The position numbers were made by a program, and so were the translations under genes. Positions 44,391 to 54,262 of a DNA stretch of 64,000 bases are shown in pieces (the stretch's first letter is position 1; each line of letters opens with the position of its first letter). Under the pieces are notes generated by a model. The model worked only from the letters and a program-made list of their open reading frames with translations. It did no database searches and had not been told where the DNA came from. The DNA is from Bartonella sp. CM31XJBT (GTDB lineage Bacteria > Pseudomonadota > Alphaproteobacteria > Rhizobiales > Rhizobiaceae): assembly GCF_028618555.1 (NCBI RefSeq), contig NZ_JAQITD010000004.1, positions 62,001-126,000 on the forward strand, in the 5' to 3' direction.

Positions 44391-46415
44391 TTATAGTCCA
44401 CGTTTGTTAATCATTGCCTCTGGTAAAGGCATCCGTCCCCGAAAAGCTTTATAAAGCTCCTCTGGATCACGACTTCCTCCAGCGGAGTAAATACAACGCT
44501 TTAAAAGATCAGCGAGCTCTGAATTAAAAACATCTCCCGTTTCTTCAAAAGCCTGAAAAGCATCTGCATCAAGAACTTCCGACCACATATAAGAATAGTA
44601 ACCAGATGCATAACCATCCCCTGCAAACACATGCATAAAATGTGGGGGACGATGACGCATAATAATTGTGTCAGGCATTTGCAGCTTTTCTAATTCTTGG
44701 CGTTCAAACACTGTTGGATCAGTGACTGTTTCGCCTTGATGAAAAGCCATATCCACTAAAGCTGATGAGATAAATTCAACGGCAGAAAATCCTGCATTAA
44801 ATGTCTGTGCTACTAAAACTTTATCTATCAACTCTTGTGGCATAGGATGGCCTGTTTTTGTATGTATAGCATAAGATTTTAATATCTCTGGCACGGTTAA
44901 CCAATGTTCGTAAAGTTGAGAAGGTAGCTCAACAAAATCACGTGCAACAGATGTTCCCGACACAGATGGCCATGTGACATCAGAAAGCAAACCATGCAAT
45001 GCATGTCCAAATTCGTGGAAAAGCGTACGTGCATCATCAAGTGATAAAAGAGCAACTTCTCCTTTGGGCGGTTTAGCAAAATTACAAACATTGTAGATAA
45101 TAGGCTTTTGTCCGCCATCCAATTTATGTTGTGATTGCAAACTACTCATCCACGCACCGGAGCGTTTTGAAGAACGCGCAAAATAATCACCAATAAAATG
45201 CCCAAGTAGACTTCCATCAGACTTTTTTACTTCCCACAAACGTGCATCAGGATGCCAAAGTGTAACAGCGTTTTTTTCTTCAAATGTAATGCCAAAGAGT
45301 TTTTCTGCTACCCTAAAAGCCGCTTTAATCATACGATCAAGCTGAAAATAATATTTAATCTCCGCGCTATCGAAAGAAAGTTTTTCAGTACGAAGTTTTT
45401 CAGCATAATAACGCCAATCCCAAGCAGCTAAAGATTCATTGCAGCCCTGATTGTTGGCAAAATTTTGTAAGTCAATTTGCTCAGTAGAAGCTTTCGCTCT
45501 TGCGCGCTCCCATACAGGCATAAGCAAATCCATAACGGAATCAACACTTTTAGCCATAGTATTATCGAGCTTCAAATCTGCGAAAGATTTATATCCCAAT
45601 AATTTAGCCTGCTCATCTCGAAGCGCAACAATCTCTACAATAATTGTTTTATTATCATTCTTGTTATTATTTTCACCACGTTTAGCCCAAGCTTGGAATG
45701 CAACCTCACGCAAATCACGACGATCAGAGAATTTTAAAAAAGGTTCAACAATCGAACGTGCTAGTGTTAATGCATACGCTTCTTCATTGCCTCTTTCACA
45801 CGCAATTTCCTTCATTGAAGCAATGAGATCTTGCGGTAAACCAGATAAGTCTGTTTGTTTTAAAAATAGAATCCATTCAGCTTCATCATTTAAGACATTT
45901 TGTCCAAAAGTAGCATTTAAAAAAGCAAGTCTTTCATTAATTTCCAAAAGCCGTTTCTTAGCTTTTTCATCGAGTTTTGCCCCATGACAAACAAACTTTT
46001 TCCACCATAATTCAAGAACACGTGTTGTTTCACTCTCAAATGTGCCCAGCTGCGACTGTTTATAAAGCATATCTATTTTCGCAAATATCCGCGCATCCAT
46101 CATCATTTTTGAAGAATAACGAGAAAGTTTTACAACGAACTCTTGCTCTAGCTGTTGAATTAATACATTCGTATGAGCACTGGTGCGTAAGAAAAATATT
46201 GAACAGACACGATCAAGCGCTTTGCCGCAAAGCTCAAAAGGCTGTAAAAAATTCTCAAGCGTTGGTGGTTCTTGCACCATCGCAATCGCCTCTAGTTCTT
46301 CTTCGGCTTCTTGAAGAGCCTGTTCAAAAGCGGGTTTAAAATCTTCATCACTTATAGAAGAAAAATCAGGAAGACATGAAAATCCCTTCCACTCCAGCAC
46401 TGCTTCTTTTGCCAT
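44391..46415 (-). CDS. dcp: M3 family oligopeptidase (peptidyl-dipeptidase Dcp-like)
   Basis: A zinc metallopeptidase that trims oligopeptides; 674 residues, the size of Dcp and OpdA. The active site is HEFGHALH (HExxH at about 468), with the third ligand Glu in the FVELPSQLYEHW segment (about residue 497) and the RHRPPHFMHVFAGDGYASGYYSYMW substrate region. No signal peptide, so cytoplasmic. OpdA-like function (signal-peptide degradation) is an alternative. Confidence 0.88.
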   Translation of the reverse strand: MAKEAVLEWKGFSCLPDFSSISDEDFKPAFEQALQEAEEELEAIAMVQEPPTLENFLQPFELCGKALDRVCSIFFLRTSAHTNVLIQQLEQEFVVKLSRYSSKMMMDARIFAKIDMLYKQSQLGTFESETTRVLELWWKKFVCHGAKLDEKAKKRLLEINERLAFLNATFGQNVLNDEAEWILFLKQTDLSGLPQDLIASMKEIACERGNEEAYALTLARSIVEPFLKFSDRRDLREVAFQAWAKRGENNNKNDNKTIIVEIVALRDEQAKLLGYKSFADLKLDNTMAKSVDSVMDLLMPVWERARAKASTEQIDLQNFANNQGCNESLAAWDWRYYAEKLRTEKLSFDSAEIKYYFQLDRMIKAAFRVAEKLFGITFEEKNAVTLWHPDARLWEVKKSDGSLLGHFIGDYFARSSKRSGAWMSSLQSQHKLDGGQKPIIYNVCNFAKPPKGEVALLSLDDARTLFHEFGHALHGLLSDVTWPSVSGTSVARDFVELPSQLYEHWLTVPEILKSYAIHTKTGHPMPQELIDKVLVAQTFNAGFSAVEFISSALVDMAFHQGETVTDPTVFERQELEKLQMPDTIIMRHRPPHFMHVFAGDGYASGYYSYMWSEVLDADAFQAFEETGDVFNSELADLLKRCIYSAGGSRDPEELYKAFRGRMPLPEAMINKRGL

Positions 46416-46654
46416 AATACTTTATGTCTCCATTATAAATTTAAACTGTAACAATTATCTTTACGACACAAATTGATAACATACTAAAACTATCTCGTGA
46501 GTTTCAAAACTACCTTTCAAAACGCTATTGAATAAAAAACCTGAAAATCGCAAAGTTCTTTCATTTTAAACCATATTATATTGAAGCAATAAAGATTATT
46601 CGCTCACACATCACAATAGAATTGCATATTAACAAAAACACTTGGAGAAAGGCA
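46416..46654. other. Non-coding upstream of dcp
   Basis: About 240 AT-rich bases upstream of dcp (minus strand). No ORF or RNA gene recognised. Confidence 0.5.
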
Positions 46655-46835
46655 TAATCTCCACTCTTTACAAAATATTGCTGTAGATTCTTTTGAAAAT
46701 CACAAAACTGCATTAAAGAAATGATGGTAAAAATCAGAACTGATTTTTACATTTACGCTTTTATATTATCCTCAAATTAAGCTGTATTCTCGTTTTAGTG
46801 ATTCAGAAACTTGTTTATAACTTATAATTCACCCT
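46655..46835 (+). pseudogene. Integrase middle-region relic upstream of mgtE
   Basis: The plus strand, with one frameshift, reads NIAVDSFENHKTALK then NDGKN, FLHLRFYIILK, the conserved linker region of the DUF4102-type integrase (typical form: ...AFESRKAELKNDGK...PLxxxILPKLG). It corresponds to the region just after the arm domain, like 48690-49540, and is a very short, decayed fragment. Confidence 0.55.
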
Positions 46836-46967
46836 TGACTTTACTTCAAATATTAACAATTGGGAATATAGCTGGGGAGTTTTTTTTAAATCTTCCATAA
46901 ACTTTTGTTTTTATCTCATCTATTATCTAGATTTATAACTCTCCAACTCTTCAGGAGGTACTTTATC

Positions 46968-48344
46968 ATGACTGAAATCAAAACGGCCTTCGACTTCAAA
47001 AATTTTTCTCCTGAAGCTCTTGCTGAAAAGTTAAAGAACCAGCATTTTGCAGACTCTATTGATATCATAAATGACCTCGATAGCATGGAACGTGTAACTA
47101 TTCTTAGTCTTCTGCCTCTTGATTATGTTATCGAACTTTTTGATAAACCAGAGCTTGAGCAACCTGCTGCCATCCTAGAACTTCTCCCTATAAATCGTGC
47201 TGTTGAAATTCTTGATGGCATGTCTGCCGATGCTGCTGCAGACGTCTTTCAAGAAATGGATAAAGAAACCCGCACACGACTTTATGCCTTGCTTAACCCC
47301 TTAACGCGCGCTGAACTTAAAAAACTCACCAGTTATCCTGACCATACAGCAGGGGCACTGATGACAACAGAATTTATAGCCGTTCCTTCAAACTGGACCA
47401 TACAAAAAACTTTGGATCACATCCGTGAGGTCGAGCGAACACGTGAAACAGTTTATACCAGCTATGTAATTGACCCTAAAACAGGTACTCTTCTCAAAGC
47501 TGTTTCCCTGCGTAACCTTATTCTTGCCTCACCTGATGAACTAATTCTTAATGTCCCTACCCATGACTCGCCCATTACAATATCGCCCTTCACACATCAT
47601 GAAGATATCGCACGCCTTTTCCAGCGCCATGATCTTCTCTCTGTGCCTGTAGTTGATGAAAGTAACCATGTCATTGGCATTGTAACCGTTGATGACGTGC
47701 TTGATACTATGGTCGATGAGATGAATGAAGATGCCTATAAATTTGGGGGTATGGAAGCGCTTAATAAGCCCTATATGCAAATTAAGTTTCCTGAAATGAT
47801 GAAAAAACGTGGCGGATGGCTCGCTTTACTCTTTATCGGTGAAATGCTGACAGCAAGCGCTATGCAACATTTCGAAACAGAACTCGAAAAAGCGATTATT
47901 CTTACACTGTTCATACCTCTCATTATGAGCTCAGGAGGAAATTCCGGCTCACAAGCTACATCCCTTATTATCCGTGCATTGGCTTTACGTGAACTCACGT
48001 TGAAAGACTGGTGGAAAGTGATCATTCGTGAAATTCCAACAGGACTATCCCTTGGTCTCTTACTAGGAATTATTGGTGTTACGCGCATTGCTCTTTGGCA
48101 AAAACTGGGTATCTACGACTATGGCCAACATTGGATTGCTATTTCGACAACAGTGGGTACAGCTTTAGTTGGAATCGTTACCTTTGGTTCTCTTTCTGGA
48201 TCTATGTTGCCTTTTATTCTTAAAGGTTTAAAATTTGATCCAGCAAGTGCTTCCGCTCCTTTTGTGGCAACTTTAGTAGATGTCATGGGCATTATAATCT
48301 ATTTTTCTGTAGCTTCCCTCATTTTGTCAGGAACTCTTCTTTAA
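46968..48344 (+). CDS. mgtE: Magnesium transporter MgtE
   Basis: Mg2+ channel of the MgtE family; 458 residues from ATG 46968, which has an excellent AGGAGG (46953-46958) upstream. N-terminal superhelical N domain, two CBS domains (ALMTTEFIAVP and FQRHDLLSVPVVDE regions), and about five C-terminal membrane spans with the pore motif SSGGNSGSQATSL. CBS domains close the channel at high Mg2+ in studied members. Integrase relics lie on both sides. Confidence 0.95.
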   Translation: MTEIKTAFDFKNFSPEALAEKLKNQHFADSIDIINDLDSMERVTILSLLPLDYVIELFDKPELEQPAAILELLPINRAVEILDGMSADAAADVFQEMDKETRTRLYALLNPLTRAELKKLTSYPDHTAGALMTTEFIAVPSNWTIQKTLDHIREVERTRETVYTSYVIDPKTGTLLKAVSLRNLILASPDELILNVPTHDSPITISPFTHHEDIARLFQRHDLLSVPVVDESNHVIGIVTVDDVLDTMVDEMNEDAYKFGGMEALNKPYMQIKFPEMMKKRGGWLALLFIGEMLTASAMQHFETELEKAIILTLFIPLIMSSGGNSGSQATSLIIRALALRELTLKDWWKVIIREIPTGLSLGLLLGIIGVTRIALWQKLGIYDYGQHWIAISTTVGTALVGIVTFGSLSGSMLPFILKGLKFDPASASAPFVATLVDVMGIIIYFSVASLILSGTLL

Positions 48345-48366
48345 ACATGTAAAGTAAAAACTCTTA

Positions 48367-48411
48367 CTTATGGAAAGATCTTGTCATGTAACCTAAGATT
48401 CTTTCCATAAG
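48367..48411 (+). terminator. mgtE: Strong terminator after mgtE
   Basis: A perfect 12-base-pair stem (48367-48378 with 48400-48411) extends by 4 more pairs across one bulged T, with a 12-base loop, and an AT-rich tail follows. It starts 22 bases after the mgtE stop codon. Confidence 0.8.
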
Positions 48412-48689
48412 AGAATAAGCTTTATTATTTATTTTCTAGCGCACCGCTCCATAGATAATTTATTATTTTTTTGAATAACAGCTCCGAATAACGTAAATTT
48501 ACCTCATCATAAAGCTTCTCATATTAAATCGATTAAAGTCATCTTCTTGCCAGTCACAAACGAGATCGGTGTATGGCTAAAAACTATTCAAGAAAAAAAT
48601 AAAATACTTCTTATATCTTCTTTCTCGTAGCAAAAACTGGCGCAATATTGACAGCTGAGAAAGAATGATAATGCTCAACAGTTTTATAT

Positions 48690-49540
48690 TTTTTCACAAA
48701 GGCGTTAGTAGTATACTATTCGCGTATATTATATCATTTATGAGCCTATCATGGAATGGATGTAGTGTACGTTAAGCAATCTCTCTTAAGTACATGAATA
48801 TGCAACAACAAGTATATTCTGTTTAAAGTGTTCTGTTTGGCATGAAAAGCATGCTCCTATTAGAGAATACGATTAACAAAAGTGTGAGGGGCAAAGCACT
48901 ATCTCCATGGTTTAAAAGATATTACTTTAGATGCCTTTGAAAGCATAAATTGGATTAACAGCAAAGATGGAAATTTTCTTTGGATGCCTTCATATTCTTT
49001 CTAAATAAAACTGTATTCCGGGTTCATAAATAAATCAAACAGATATAACTCTTGCCCAATCTGGCATACAAAAGCTAGAACTTCTTATAAAATTCTTAAT
49101 CATCTCAATATTTACCTCAAATACACGGTTGCATTAGATCTGGATTTTGATTGACAAGTTATAGAATAAGAAAAAGCTTTATTTAGAATAAGAATGTTGT
49201 ACAATTGTCAATAAATTGGCTATGGATTGAGAGATATTCTGGATTTTTATTAATCTCTTTGCAAAACAACAACAATAATATGGCTAGCTTTATACTTACT
49301 TACTCTTACAAGAGCTCATATAAACTCCTTGTGTCATATTGATAGAAATCAAGTTGACGGTGATTTTTTGGATAATTCTTAGCTCGAGAATAGAACATAC
49401 GCACTATAAAAATCCTTTTACGAAGCTCCAGCAATTGAAGCTTAATAGAACCCTAAAGACTTGGATAAATAGTTTTGTCATAAAAATATTGCCTCCATCT
49501 TCCAAAACTATAAAAAAACATGTAAAAGGTTTTTTAATAG
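48690..49540 (+). pseudogene. Decayed phage integrase (arm end through catalytic region)
   Basis: Piecewise translation gives the arm-domain end (GCSVR-AISLKYMNMQQQ), then DITLDAFES (about 48924), then WHTKARTSYKILNHLNIYLK (about 49063-49122), LLTLTRAHINSL (about 49300-49336) and IDRNQVDGDF (about 49340-49370), followed by a partial FRVPLS-like tail. The order and wording follow the same integrase family as the other relics. Multiple stops and frameshifts make it non-functional. It ends just before typA. Boundaries approximate. Confidence 0.68.
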
Positions 49541-49604
49541 TCAGGCAAAGAATGTAAAGACTTTGCCTCAAATGAAATTTCATTAAACGAAAAGAAGAAA
49601 ATTT

Positions 49605-51431
49605 ATGCAATTGCGTAACATTGCCATCATTGCCCACGTTGACCATGGGAAAACAACGCTTGTAGACGGACTTCTCAAGCAATCAGGAAACTTCCGTGAT
49701 AATCAGCGTACAAGCGAACGTATGATGGATTCAAACGATATTGAGAAAGAACGCGGAATTACAATCCTAGCGAAAGTGACATCTGTTGTTTGGAAAGATA
49801 CTCGAATTAATATTGTTGATACACCAGGACACGCCGACTTTGGTGGAGAAGTTGAACGCATTCTAAATATGGTTGATGGAGCCATTGTACTTGTTGATGC
49901 TGCTGAAGGACCAATGCCACAAACAAAATTTGTCGTTGGCAAAGCATTGAAAGTAGGATTGCGCCCTATTGTTGCTATTAATAAAATTGACCGACCGGAT
50001 GCACGCGTTGATGAAGTCATTAATGAGGTTTTTGACCTTTTCGCTGCTCTTGATGCAACCGATGAACAGCTTGATTTTCCTATTCTTTATGGATCTGGAC
50101 GCGATGGATGGATGGCTGAAGCCCCTGAAGGACCAAAAGATCATGGATTAGGTCCTTTATTTGATCTTGTGACGCAGCATGTCCCTTCTCCTAGTGTAGC
50201 AGAAGGACCGTTTCGCATGATTGGAACTATTCTTGAAGCGGATCCGTTTTTGGGACGAATTATTACAGGGCGGATTCATTCTGGCTGTCTAAAACCCAAT
50301 CAAAATGTCAAAGTTCTTGGACAAGATGGAAAACTTTTAGAAACTGGGCGTATTTCAAAAATTTTAGCGTTTCGTGGCTTAGAACGGCAACCTATTGAAG
50401 AAGGAAGTGCTGGTGATATTGTTGCGATTGCAGGTCTGCAAAAAGGTACCGTAGCTGATACTTTCTGTGATCCTACTGTCAATGAACCCCTTACTGCCCA
50501 ACCAATTGATCCTCCTACTGTTACTATGAGTTTTCTCGTCAACGATAGTCCCCTTGCTGGAACTGAAGGCGATAAAGTAACAAGCCGTGTCATTCGTGAC
50601 CGATTGTTAAAAGAAGCAGAAGGCAATGTCGCTCTTAAAATTGAAGAATCAGCCGATAAAGATTCTTTCTACGTTTCAGGACGAGGAGAATTACAGCTTG
50701 CAGTTCTCATTGAAAATATGCGCCGTGAAGGATTTGAACTTAGTGTTTCACGCCCACGTGTTGTTATGCAAAAAGATGAAAATGGAATAACTCTTGAGCC
50801 AATCGAAGAAGTTGTTATCGATGTTGATGAAGAATATTCCGGTACTGTTGTACAAAAAATGTCTGAACGTAAAGGCGAAATGGTGGAATTACGTCCTTCT
50901 GGAGGTAATCGTGTCCGCCTTGTCTTTTATGCACCAACCCGAGGACTCATTGGTTATCAATCTGAACTTTTAACGGACACACGTGGTACAGCAATTATGA
51001 ATCGCCTTTTCCATGCTTATGAACCTTATAAAGGAGACATTGCTGGTCGTGTTAATGGTGTTATGATTTCAAATGACAACGGTGAATCTGTCGCTTATGC
51101 TCTTTTTAATCTTGAAGATCGTGGTCCTATGATCATCGATGCGGGTGTGAAAGTCTATCAAGGTATGATTATTGGCATCCACTCACGAGATAATGACTTA
51201 GAAGTCAATGTCTTAAAAGGGAAAAAACTCACCAATATGCGCGCTTCTGGAAAAGATGAGGCCGTAAAGTTAACGCCTCCCATTAAAATGACATTAGAAC
51301 GTGCCTTATCGTGGATACAAGATGATGAACTTGTGGAGGTAACCCCTAAAAATATTCGTCTCCGCAAACTCTATCTTGATCCTAATGAACGTAAACGTTT
51401 TGAAAAAACACGTGCATCAATTTCAAGTTAA
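49605..51431 (+). CDS. typA: Translational GTPase TypA/BipA
   Basis: Ribosome-associated GTPase linked to ribosome assembly and stress or cold growth; 608 residues. G1 AHVDHGKTT (residues about 10-18), the switch region [10 protein letters not shown]3 [11 protein letters not shown], and G4 NKIDRPDA are all intact. EF-G-like domains II-V and a BipA-specific C-terminus ending in [12 protein letters not shown] follow. The integrase relic lies immediately upstream, so the promoter is close to the gene. Confidence 0.96.
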   Translation: MQLRNIAIIAHVDHGKTTLVDGLLKQSGNFRDNQRTSERMMDSNDIEKERGITILAKVTSVVWKDTRINIVDTPGHADFGGEVERILNMVDGAIVLVDAAEGPMPQTKFVVGKALKVGLRPIVAINKIDRPDARVDEVINEVFDLFAALDATDEQLDFPILYGSGRDGWMAEAPEGPKDHGLGPLFDLVTQHVPSPSVAEGPFRMIGTILEADPFLGRIITGRIHSGCLKPNQNVKVLGQDGKLLETGRISKILAFRGLERQPIEEGSAGDIVAIAGLQKGTVADTFCDPTVNEPLTAQPIDPPTVTMSFLVNDSPLAGTEGDKVTSRVIRDRLLKEAEGNVALKIEESADKDSFYVSGRGELQLAVLIENMRREGFELSVSRPRVVMQKDENGITLEPIEEVVIDVDEEYSGTVVQKMSERKGEMVELRPSGGNRVRLVFYAPTRGLIGYQSELLTDTRGTAIMNRLFHAYEPYKGDIAGRVNGVMISNDNGESVAYALFNLEDRGPMIIDAGVKVYQGMIIGIHSRDNDLEVNVLKGKKLTNMRASGKDEAVKLTPPIKMTLERALSWIQDDELVEVTPKNIRLRKLYLDPNERKRFEKTRASISS

Positions 51432-51499
51432 TTTCATAATCTCTTTGGTAAAATATTTAATTGTATTGAGCCTCACTATATTCCAGAAAGGATGTCTCT

Positions 51500-52030
51500 A
51501 TGAATATTAAGGAAATACCCGTAGGCAAAAATCCACCAGAAGATATTAACGTTATTGTGGAAGTCTCCCTTGGTGGGCAACCAATAAAATATGAGATGGA
51601 TAAAAAGTCTGGTGCATTATTTGTTGACCGTTTTCTTCATACATCAATGGTTTATCCTGGAAATTACGGTTTTGTCCCTCATACGCTTTCAGATGATGGT
51701 GATCCTATTGATGTCCTTATCTGTAATACCCGTCCACTTATGCCTGGTTGTGTTATCAATGTTCGCCCCATCGGAGCTCTAATGATGGAAGATGATGGTG
51801 GTAAAGATGAAAAAATTATTGCCATTCCCACTACAAAATTAACAAAACGCTATATCAATATTCATGACTATACAGATCTACCCGAGATTACACTCAAACA
51901 AATTGAACATTTCTTCAAGCATTACAAAGATCTGGAACCTGGAAAATGGGCTAAAATTGAAGGATGGCGTGATAAAAACTTTGCGCATGAATTAATTAAG
52001 CAAGCTGTTGAGCGCAATAAAAAAATATAA
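51500..52030 (+). CDS. ppa: Inorganic pyrophosphatase (family I)
   Basis: Hydrolyses PPi; 176 residues, standard for family I. The metal-binding signature [10 protein letters not shown] (about residues 64-73) is intact, with further ligands in the DYTDLPE segment. GAAAGGATG precedes the ATG. It ends 12 bases before a strong bidirectional terminator shared with the convergent yggU. Confidence 0.96.
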   Translation: MNIKEIPVGKNPPEDINVIVEVSLGGQPIKYEMDKKSGALFVDRFLHTSMVYPGNYGFVPHTLSDDGDPIDVLICNTRPLMPGCVINVRPIGALMMEDDGGKDEKIIAIPTTKLTKRYINIHDYTDLPEITLKQIEHFFKHYKDLEPGKWAKIEGWRDKNFAHELIKQAVERNKKI

Positions 52031-52042
52031 CGATTTTAATAA

Positions 52043-52083
52043 AATAAAGCCTATTTAAAAATAGGCTTTATTCTTTATTTTTT
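52043..52083. terminator. Strong bidirectional terminator between ppa and yggU
   Basis: A perfect 14-base-pair stem (52043-52056 with 52059-52072) and a T-rich tail on the plus side, with A-rich sequence mirrored for the minus side. Sits between the convergent stops. Confidence 0.9.
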
Positions 52084-52398
52084 CTACGAGATGCAATCTC
52101 TAAAGGATTGCCATATCTGCTTTAGCTCTTCTAAATGTGTTGAAAAGTAAAGTTGTTTGTAGCGAGATATTGCACCGTTTTTCAGAGAAATAGAAGAAGA
52201 TGGTATTCTCCATTGCTTGGCAAGAAATTTAATGAGAGCTTTATTCGCTTTTCCATCTTCAGGAACAGCACGAAGGCGTATAACCAGATATTGTTTCTCA
52301 CCATCCCTACATTCAATCCCTATTATTTTGTCAACGGACGATTTGGGAATGAGATATACAAACAAAATCAAGTTATTTTTATCAACTTGATAAAACAT
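52084..52398 (-). CDS. yggU: DUF167 (YggU) family protein
   Basis: 104 residues. The DUF167/YggU pattern is visible in LFVYLIPKSSVDKIIG, RLRAVPEDGKANKALIKFLAK (residues about 42-62) and the following PSSSI strand. Function of the family is not established; it is commonly next to yggT, as here. Cytoplasmic. Confidence 0.85.
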   Translation of the reverse strand: MFYQVDKNNLILFVYLIPKSSVDKIIGIECRDGEKQYLVIRLRAVPEDGKANKALIKFLAKQWRIPSSSISLKNGAISRYKQLYFSTHLEELKQIWQSFRDCIS

Positions 52399-52420
52399 GT
52401 ATTCGCCTCAAGTAATATTT

Positions 52421-52714
52421 CTATACATACATGTTTGCGTAAACGCGCCACATAAAAGTACGAATAAAATATATAATAATGAACACTACAATAGGTGAAA
52501 TATCAATCGTTCCCAAATTTGGTAAAATTTTCCGGATACGGCTTAGAACGGGATTTGTAAGACGATCTAGAAAGCTTCCTATCAAAACAACAAAGCGATT
52601 GCGTGAATTTATGATATTAAAGACATAAAGCCAAGAAAAAATGACACTAGCGATTAAAATATCAATATAAATCTCAAAAATCAAATCAATCGTTCGAAGC
52701 AATGCATAAATCAT
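52421..52714 (-). CDS. yggT: YggT family membrane protein
   Basis: 97 residues with two hydrophobic segments (about 4-28 and 73-90). The pattern [16 protein letters not shown] and [17 protein letters not shown] identifies YggT. Osmotic-stress or cell-division-associated roles have been proposed in other bacteria; not confirmed here. Followed 22 bases later by yggU, the standard pairing. Confidence 0.85.
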   Translation of the reverse strand: MIYALLRTIDLIFEIYIDILIASVIFSWLYVFNIINSRNRFVVLIGSFLDRLTNPVLSRIRKILPNLGTIDISPIVVFIIIYFIRTFMWRVYANMYV

Positions 52715-52983
52715 GCGTCATCCCTTTCAATCAAGGAAACAGAAGAGCGTATAGAAAACCTTCATTAAAGCAGGTCTGTGTATCAAAAAATGGTTTTATA
52801 TTTCAATACTCTTTTTTCTTGAATAAAAACCAGATATCTAAATTCTTCATCTCTCTATTTAATGACGATGCAGTTAGAAAACAAATATCAAAATTAAAAA
52901 TAGCACATACAATAGAAGAAACGGCAAAAAATCTGAATATCCCTTATAGGATTAATCTTAAATCTCATCGTCTTAATTATTAA
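52702..52983 (+). CDS. Unassigned ORF, possible gene fragment
   Basis: 93 codons whose first 13 bases overlap the start of yggT on the other strand. The C-terminal half ([21 protein letters not shown]) faintly recalls the C-terminal part of uroporphyrinogen-III synthases, which would be odd in a genus thought to depend largely on host haem. No clear ribosome binding site. It ends in front of a strong hairpin (53001-53038). Either a decayed fragment or a small uncharacterised gene. Confidence 0.35.
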   Translation: MHKSCVIPFNQGNRRAYRKPSLKQVCVSKNGFIFQYSFFLNKNQISKFFISLFNDDAVRKQISKLKIAHTIEETAKNLNIPYRINLKSHRLNY

Positions 52984-53000
52984 TATATAAAAAACAAACA

Positions 53001-53038
53001 AACTAAAAACGGCCTTTTAAAGGCCGCTTTTAGTTTTA
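53001..53038. terminator. ialB: Terminator of ialB (also faces the plus-strand ORF)
   Basis: A CGGCCTTT/AAAGGCCG core (about 53010-53026) nested in AACTAAAA / TTTTAGTT arms; T-tracts on both sides make it work in both directions. It sits 4 bases after the ialB stop on the minus strand. Confidence 0.85.
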
Positions 53039-53041
53039 AAA

Positions 53042-53602
53042 TTATTTCTGCAAAGCAGTCAAACGATTAAGAGCACTGCTAAAACCATCTAGCTGAACAA
53101 ATAAATCATTCAAAGCTGGTTCACCTGCAGCAGCAATTGTCATCGCCAACTTTAACTGTTTTCCAGAACGTAAAGCTGCTACGTGATTTTTGTCAAAAAC
53201 GACAGGAACCACACAACCTGCTGGTACACAAGTCCGGATACCGGTTTCGATAACAGCTTTTCCCTCATCAACTTGTAAACGAACAGGCTTAGAAACCAAA
53301 ATGCCAAAAGGAACTGTTAAATTACCAGATACAACACCCTCAGCATCGAGAGTAAGGCCCATAGCCACAACAACACGCCCCTGCTCATTCACTTCTTGAC
53401 GGTGCATAAAACAAATTCTTTTCCCTTCTTGTATACCACAGTTAATAGTCCACAAACCGTAGGTTTCAGTCAAAGAAGAAGCTCCATTTGGCAATGTCGC
53501 TGCCGCATCTTTTGATGCAGGAGGTTTTGAACTTGTTGCAAATGCAACAGATGAAATACTCAAGAGAGTAAAAACTATAAGTAAATTAAATAACTTTTTC
53601 AT
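53042..53602 (-). CDS. ialB: Invasion-associated locus protein B
   Basis: The Bartonella IalB outer-membrane/surface-associated protein; 186 residues from ATG 53602 with CAGGAAT upstream. Signal peptide about 1-22 (LLIVFTLLSISSVAFA). The mature part has WTINCG, RICFMHRQ and CVPAGCVV, giving four cysteines placed as in IalB family proteins. IalB has been linked to erythrocyte invasion in B. bacilliformis. It lies about 100 bases downstream of ialA, the order seen in Bartonella. Confidence 0.93.
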   Translation of the reverse strand: MKKLFNLLIVFTLLSISSVAFATSSKPPASKDAAATLPNGASSLTETYGLWTINCGIQEGKRICFMHRQEVNEQGRVVVAMGLTLDAEGVVSGNLTVPFGILVSKPVRLQVDEGKAVIETGIRTCVPAGCVVPVVFDKNHVAALRSGKQLKLAMTIAAAGEPALNDLFVQLDGFSSALNRLTALQK

Positions 53603-53701
53603 TTTATATTCCTGTTCTTTACATAAAAGAGAAACATGTTTATTATTTATTATAATATAAAGCATCTTAATAAAAAAAGCTTTCTCGTAATCATATAGCT
53701 T

Positions 53702-54223
53702 TTATAATGGTCTAAGGCTACCTCGAAATTCGCTGACAACTTTCGTATAAACGTGCTTTTTAAAAGAAACAGCAATCAACGGAAGGGTTTCTAGATCAAT
53801 CCATTTCCATTGATCGAATTCCGCTTTATTGCCATCTGGTGGCGGATTAATCGCAATTTCAGAAAGCTTTCCTGTAAACTGGAAAGCAAACCATTTTTGT
53901 ATTTGCCCACGATATTTATTTGTTAATGTGCACCCAATAAGTTCTTGTGGAAAATCATAATGGAACCAATTTTGTGCTTCTTTAATCAACTTCACAGATC
54001 GAATACCCGTTTCTTCATAAAGTTCACGATATGCTGCATCTAATGGTTTTTCATCTTCATCAATCCCTCCTTGAGGAAGCTGCCAGCGATGAGATATTTC
54101 AATATCTGCATGAATGGGCATCATTAAACGACGCCCAACCCACACTTTACCGTCATGATTAAAGATAACAATCCCAACACATTTGCGATATGGAAGAACC
54201 TTCAAATTAATACCTGCATCCAT
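53702..54223 (-). CDS. ialA: (Di)nucleoside polyphosphate hydrolase IalA (RppH-like)
   Basis: A Nudix hydrolase; 173 residues. The Nudix box GGIDEDEKPLDAAYRELYEE begins near residue 52 and continues into ETGI. The N-terminal GIVIFNHDGKVWVGRR region matches RppH/IalA proteins that cut Ap4A-type alarmones and can remove mRNA 5' pyrophosphate. Known in Bartonella as an invasion-associated locus. It lies between ctpA and ialB. Confidence 0.93.
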   Translation of the reverse strand: MDAGINLKVLPYRKCVGIVIFNHDGKVWVGRRLMMPIHADIEISHRWQLPQGGIDEDEKPLDAAYRELYEETGIRSVKLIKEAQNWFHYDFPQELIGCTLTNKYRGQIQKWFAFQFTGKLSEIAINPPPDGNKAEFDQWKWIDLETLPLIAVSFKKHVYTKVVSEFRGSLRPL

Positions 54224-54262
54224 TTAATATTCCTCAAAATCGCAAGCTATAGATATCAATTC

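Noticed and set aside
45451-45987. 178-codon plus-strand frame inside dcp
   Set aside because: Antisense to a well-supported M3 peptidase; low-complexity Ser-rich translation typical of a shadow frame.
49339-49557. 72-codon open frame before typA
   Set aside because: Its start (IEIKLTVIF) is a shifted reading of the integrase catalytic region; part of the relic 48690-49540.
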